Source of the DNA: Phreatobacter oligotrophus
GTDB lineage: Bacteria > Pseudomonadota > Alphaproteobacteria > Rhizobiales > Phreatobacteraceae
Direction of reading: 5' to 3'
NCBI RefSeq assembly: GCF_003046185.1
Contig: NZ_PZZL01000003.1
Span: forward strand, 310,001 to 374,000
Length of the DNA stretch: 64,000 bases
The notes under the pieces are model-generated. The model worked only from the letters and a program-made list of their open reading frames with translations. It ran no database searches and was not told the origin of the DNA. Each line of letters opens with the position of its first letter. The first letter of the stretch is position 1. Below are positions 60,409 through 64,000 of this stretch, piece by piece. The position numbers and the translations under genes were made by a program.

Positions 60409-61580
60409 GCGATCCCCCTGGCACGGGCGGCGGAGTCGAGGAAGCCACGGGTGATGGCGAAGAGCTCCGGCTCGTCGAGCAGGAAGGCGTCGTGGCCCTT
60501 GTCGGAAGTGATCTCGGCGAAGGAGACCGAGGCGCCGGCCGCGTTCAGCGCATGGACCACCTGCCGGGAATCCGCCGTCGGGAACAGCCAGTCCGAGGTG
60601 AAGGAGACGACGCAGAAGCGCGTCCTCGTGCCGGCAAAGGCGCGGGCGAGCGAGCCGCCGTGATCCGCCGCGATGTCGAAATAGTCCATCGCCCGCGTCA
60701 CATAGAGATAGGAATTGGCGTCGAAGCGCTCGACGAAGGCCTCGCCCTGGTAGCGCAGATAGCTTTCGACCTGGAAATCCGCATCGAAGGAGAAGGTCGG
60801 CGCGTCGCGGTCCTGGAAGCGCCGGCCGAACTTGCGGTGCAGCGCGGCGTCGGAGAGATAGGTGATGTGGGCGGCCATGCGGGCGACGGCGAGACCCGCC
60901 GAGGGACGCGTTCCCTCCGCGAGATAGCGCCCGCCGCGCCATTCCGGGTCGGCCATGATCGCCTGGCGCCCGACCTCGTGGAAGGCGATGTTCTGCGCCG
61001 AATGGCGCGCCGCGGTGGCGATCGGCATGGCCGAGAAGACAGCGTCGCGATACTGCGCCGCCCATTGCAGCACCTGCATGCCGCCCATGGAGCCGCCGAC
61101 GACGCTGAACAGCGTGTCGATGCCCAGCCGCTTCACCAGCATGGCCTGGGCACGCACCATGTCGGGGATGGTGATGAGCGGCAGGGAGAGGCCATAGGGC
61201 TGGCCGGTCGCAGGATCGGTGGAGGCCGGCCCCGTCGTGCCCATGCAGCCGCCGAGCACATTGGTGCAGATGACGAAATAGCGGTCCGTGTCGATCGGCT
61301 TGCCCGGACCGATCATGATGTCCCACCAGCCGGACTTGCCGGTGACCGGGTTCTGGCTCGCGACGTGCTGGTCGCCGGTCAGCGCGTGGCAGACGAGGAT
61401 CGCGTTGGACCGCTCGGCGTTCAGCGTGCCGTAGGTGCGATAGGCGATCTGGAACGGCGCAAGGCTGATGCCGGCATCGAGCACCAGCGGCTCATCGGCG
61501 CCGAAATGCGCGACCTCACCGGCCGGCTGGTCGGCCTGCTGGCGGGCGAGATCGTCGGGGATGCGTCGGGCGCGGGCCAT
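60405..61580 (-). CDS. metX: Homoserine O-acyltransferase
   Basis: 391 aa. Alpha/beta hydrolase with [13 protein letters not shown], nucleophile [14 protein letters not shown], acid TSDWLFP and His in DKGHDAFLL. It acylates L-homoserine on the way to methionine. Start at 61580 ([10 protein letters not shown]); an upstream TTG would add 13 residues. It is cotranscribed with metW. Confidence 0.93.
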   Translation of the reverse strand: MARARRIPDDLARQQADQPAGEVAHFGADEPLVLDAGISLAPFQIAYRTYGTLNAERSNAILVCHALTGDQHVASQNPVTGKSGWWDIMIGPGKPIDTDRYFVICTNVLGGCMGTTGPASTDPATGQPYGLSLPLITIPDMVRAQAMLVKRLGIDTLFSVVGGSMGGMQVLQWAAQYRDAVFSAMPIATAARHSAQNIAFHEVGRQAIMADPEWRGGRYLAEGTRPSAGLAVARMAAHITYLSDAALHRKFGRRFQDRDAPTFSFDADFQVESYLRYQGEAFVERFDANSYLYVTRAMDYFDIAADHGGSLARAFAGTRTRFCVVSFTSDWLFPTADSRQVVHALNAAGASVSFAEITSDKGHDAFLLDEPELFAITRGFLDSAARARGIA

Positions 61581-61626
61581 GGAAGAGAACGGTCCGGAGG
61601 AAGGCGTTTCGCAGGACAATCGCTTT

Positions 61627-61642
61627 GTTCGTTATTCCGAAC
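61627..61642 (-). promoter_or_regulatory. Inverted repeat upstream of metX
   Basis: GTTCG-TTATTC-CGAAC is a perfect 5-bp inverted repeat with a 6-base loop, 47 bases upstream of the metX start, AT-rich relative to surroundings. Regulator or RNA element unknown; it does not match SAM riboswitch core sequences. Confidence 0.35.
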
Positions 61643-61674
61643 GCCGCGGTCTGGCAAGCGGAAATACCGACGCA

Positions 61675-62058
61675 TCAGTCCTCCTCGCCCCATCGCAGCC
61701 GGTCGAGGCTGCGCCGGTCCGCCTTGGTCGGGCGGCCGCTTCCCGCGTCGCGCTCGGCGACGGGCGAAGGCGGATCGAAGCGCGGCGGCTCGGGCGAGAG
61801 GTCCTCGTAGAGGTGCTGCGCGTCGCTGTACGGGCCCCGCCGCTCCGCGAGGTCGAGCACCTTCAGCACCTTCACCCGGCCGTGCAAGGCGACGGTGAGG
61901 ACATCACCGACCTTCACCGGCTTGTGGGCCTGGTCGACGCGGGCGCCGTTGAGCCGGACCGAACCGTCCTCGCAGAGGGCCGCGGCGGCGCTGCGGGTCT
62001 TCACGACCCGGGCGAACCACAGCCACTTGTCGATCCTCAGCCGGCCCGTCTCGCTCAA
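61675..62058 (-). CDS. Heat-shock protein 15-like S4 RNA-binding protein
   Basis: 127 aa. The S4 domain spans residues 6-65 (RIDKWLWFARVVKTRSAAAALCEDGSVRLNGARV). It binds stalled 50S subunits carrying nascent tRNA in the heat-shock protein Hsp15 family. The C-terminus is charged (RPTKADRRSLDRLRW). Lies 19 bases downstream of the helicase gene. Confidence 0.9.
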   Translation of the reverse strand: MSETGRLRIDKWLWFARVVKTRSAAAALCEDGSVRLNGARVDQAHKPVKVGDVLTVALHGRVKVLKVLDLAERRGPYSDAQHLYEDLSPEPPRFDPPSPVAERDAGSGRPTKADRRSLDRLRWGEED

Positions 62059-62077
62059 TGGCGCTCCGTTCTCGCCC

Positions 62078-64000
62078 TCACGGCTTCTTCGTCATCGCGT
62101 CCTTGAGCGCCGCCAGCTTGGCGAAGGGCGACAGCGGGTCGGGCTCCTTCTCCTTGCGCGGGGCGCGATCCTGGAAAATGCCCGGGCCGCGGTTCTGGTC
62201 GCGGCGATCCTCGCGCGGCGGACGGCCACCCTCGGGACCCTTGCCGCGCGCCTCGCCAAACTTGGAGAAGTCGCGGCGCGGCGGACGGCCACCCGGCGGG
62301 CGGTCGCCCTGGGGTCGCTCACCGCGGGGACGGTCGCCGTCCCGGCGCTCGCCCTGGGCCCCAGCTTCGGCCGGCTGGCCCTCGCGGGGACCCTGGTTAC
62401 GCTGGCCGCCGCGCTGGCCACGATCATGGCGCGGGCGGCCCTGGCGCTGTTCACCCTCGGCGCCACGTTCGCCGCCGCGGCGGAAATCGCGGCGCTGCGG
62501 GCGCTCGCCGTCCATGCGGCCGCCGGGACGCCAGACCTCGACGAGAGCCGGCTCGGCCGCGGCCTCGGCAGCAGCGCCTTCCGTGGCCTCGGCAACAACG
62601 GCCTCGTCCGGCAGCGGCGCGGCGACGGCATCCTCGGCCGGCACTTCGGTCGCGGGAGCCTCGTCGACAGGCGCAGCCGAAACCTCCTCAACCGCGGGAG
62701 CCGGCTCGGAAGCGGTCTCGACCACCGCGTCGGCGGCGACGGCTTCCTCGACGGTCTCGACAGAGACCGCCGCATCCTCGGCGCCCTCGGTGGGCGTTTC
62801 AGCGCTCGCCTCGGGCGTCGCTTCAGCGGCGGCCGGAGCGGGTTCCGCCGGCTTCGGCGGCGGCGCAGGCCGCTTTTCCATCCGGTAGCCGAGGCCCTTC
62901 AGGATCGAGGCGAAATCCTCGCCCGAGCAGCCGACCAGCGAGGTCATGCTGACGGTGACGGTGAAGCCGCCGCCGGCAAAGTGCCCGGCTGGCTCCGGCG
63001 TCGGCGTGCCGGGACGCCAGGCCAGCGCCGGGCGGATGATGTCGGCAAGCCGCTCGAGGATATCGACGCGCACGGCGCGGGCGCCGAGCGCACGGAAGCC
63101 GACGAGACGATAAAGGTCCTTCTCGATCTCCAAATCGACGGCGATGGAGGTGCGGCCCGAGGCGGCGAGCGCCGGCAGCTCGGCGAGGCCCTTCTTCTCC
63201 AGCATGTCGTGCCGAAGCATGTAGAGCTGCAGGGCGAGGGCGCGCGGCGCCGGCTTCAACGTCGCCGGCAGGTAGATGTGATAGGCGCCGAAGCGCACGC
63301 CGAGCTTGCGCAGGACGGCGCGGGCCTCCTGGTCGAGCTGCTTGACGTCGTCGGCGACCTTCGGCCGCTCAATGACGCCGACAGCCTCGGCCAGCTGGAA
63401 GGCGACGCCGCGGGCAAGGCCGGTGAGTTCGGGCGAGGCTTCGAGCGCCTGGACCGGGCCGAGCAGCTTGGCGATATGGGCATGGACCCAGAGATCGAGG
63501 CGCGCCTGGACCTGGTCGCGCGGACCTCCGGTCAGGTGCTCGTCGGAAAGGATGCGCACCCGCGGCGCCAGCACCTTGTCGCCGGCCACCAGCTTGGCCA
63601 CCGCCTCGCCATGCCAGCGGATGGTACCGTCGCTGGAGAGGATGAAGGCCTCGTCGCCGGAGGACGACAGCCGCTCGGCGCGGGCGTCGATCTCGCCGGC
63701 CAGCGCCTTGGAGGCGGCGGCACGGAGCGCCTTGCCGGCCTCGCCATCGCCCGCCTGCGGATCCGGCGCGAAGCGAAACCCTTCGAGGCGGCCCACATGC
63801 TGGCCCTCGACGGTGACGTCGCCGCTTTTGGTGATCTCGGCCTCGAGCATGGTGTTTTCCCTTAGGCGCCGCATCAGCACGCTCGTCCTGCGATCCACGA
63901 AGCGCTGCGTCAAGCGTTCATGGAGCGCATCAGACAAATTGTCTTCCACACGGCGGGTCTCAGCCTGCCAGTGAACGGGGTCGTCGACCCAGTCGGGGCG
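62078..64000 (-). CDS. Suv3-like DEAD/DEAH helicase, C-terminal part (5' end outside window)
   Basis: 641 codons in the window, open at the right edge. The visible start PDWVDDPVHWQAETRRVEDN and HERLTQRFVDRRTSVLMRRL continues the Suv3-like region after the helicase core. A long middle (to about residue 370) is followed by an acidic, Ala/Glu/Pro-rich stretch (about 380-490), then a basic RG-rich stretch (about 490-620) and a conserved-looking end DPLSPFAKLAALKDAM. The walled core motifs lie beyond the edge. Likely an RNA-acting helicase. Confidence 0.82.
   Translation of the reverse strand, partial: RPDWVDDPVHWQAETRRVEDNLSDALHERLTQRFVDRRTSVLMRRLRENTMLEAEITKSGDVTVEGQHVGRLEGFRFAPDPQAGDGEAGKALRAAASKALAGEIDARAERLSSSGDEAFILSSDGTIRWHGEAVAKLVAGDKVLAPRVRILSDEHLTGGPRDQVQARLDLWVHAHIAKLLGPVQALEASPELTGLARGVAFQLAEAVGVIERPKVADDVKQLDQEARAVLRKLGVRFGAYHIYLPATLKPAPRALALQLYMLRHDMLEKKGLAELPALAASGRTSIAVDLEIEKDLYRLVGFRALGARAVRVDILERLADIIRPALAWRPGTPTPEPAGHFAGGGFTVTVSMTSLVGCSGEDFASILKGLGYRMEKRPAPPPKPAEPAPAAAEATPEASAETPTEGAEDAAVSVETVEEAVAADAVVETASEPAPAVEEVSAAPVDEAPATEVPAEDAVAAPLPDEAVVAEATEGAAAEAAAEPALVEVWRPGGRMDGERPQRRDFRRGGERGAEGEQRQGRPRHDRGQRGGQRNQGPREGQPAEAGAQGERRDGDRPRGERPQGDRPPGGRPPRRDFSKFGEARGKGPEGGRPPREDRRDQNRGPGIFQDRAPRKEKEPDPLSPFAKLAALKDAMTKKP

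Noticed and set aside
61581-61674. SAM-II riboswitch upstream of metX
   Set aside because: The region has a possible pseudoknot (TTCCG/CGGAA) and a small inverted repeat, but the SAM-II conserved elements (GATTTG..., TTGCAGCC, GCTAAA) are not present.

Overview
The window is about 69% GC, tightly packed and coding-rich. Its genes point to an alphaproteobacterium of the order Hyphomicrobiales (Rhizobiales): a DUF4212 plus VC_2705-type symporter pair, ribosomal protein L21 with a helix-hairpin-helix tail, metX-metW, an Hsp15 gene beside a Suv3-like helicase, CoxMSL-type hydroxylases, and TRAP and Bug-type transport. Family-level placement is inference. No phage, insertion sequence or CRISPR array was seen.

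Layout. 1-490: start of a kdp potassium-pump operon reading leftwards, with a probable KdpE site. 492-6950: TetR-controlled acyl-CoA module (dehydrogenase, two-subunit biotin carboxylase, two MaoC hydratases) around one perfect palindromic operator. 7001-9433: chemoreceptor fused to PilZ. 9592-18499: aromatic-type catabolic island (intradiol dioxygenase, TRAP transporter, three-subunit molybdenum hydroxylase, TetR regulator, YciI-like protein). 18509-23868: glycerophosphodiesterase divergent from a Ugp-like ABC importer, with an 11-bp-periodic array that looks like a Pho box between them. 23846-29922: ECF42-type sigma factor with its DGPF partner, small envelope proteins and a Na+/solute symporter pair. 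30369-36000: hypotheticals, a candidate small RNA, D-amino acid dehydrogenase under a tandem glycine riboswitch, and tRNA-Ser(CGA). 36440-40050: rplU-rpmA, two acetyltransferases, mog, and a MazE/MazF-type pair. 40170-48983: P1 peptidase, hydrolase, SCP2-type thiolase, penicillin-binding carboxypeptidase, transporter, CobW GTPase, methyltransferase, SDR.

49042-58232 is a complete nitrate uptake and reduction locus: nasT-nasS, a leader with a near-consensus sigma-54 promoter, an ANTAR-type hairpin and an intrinsic terminator, then nrtA, nrtB, an nrt ATPase, an FAD reductase and nasA. No nitrite reductase lies in the window. 58358-64000: a Bug-type binding protein that seems to start on AUA, DUF1304, metX-metW, Hsp15 and a helicase that runs off the right edge.

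The most notable items are regulatory: the Pho-box array, the NasST leader, the glycine riboswitch on a D-amino acid dehydrogenase, the CTCCC-loop small RNA candidate, and strong hairpins repeatedly placed next to substrate-binding-protein genes. The 9.6-18.5 kb island is the best candidate for an undescribed catabolic route.
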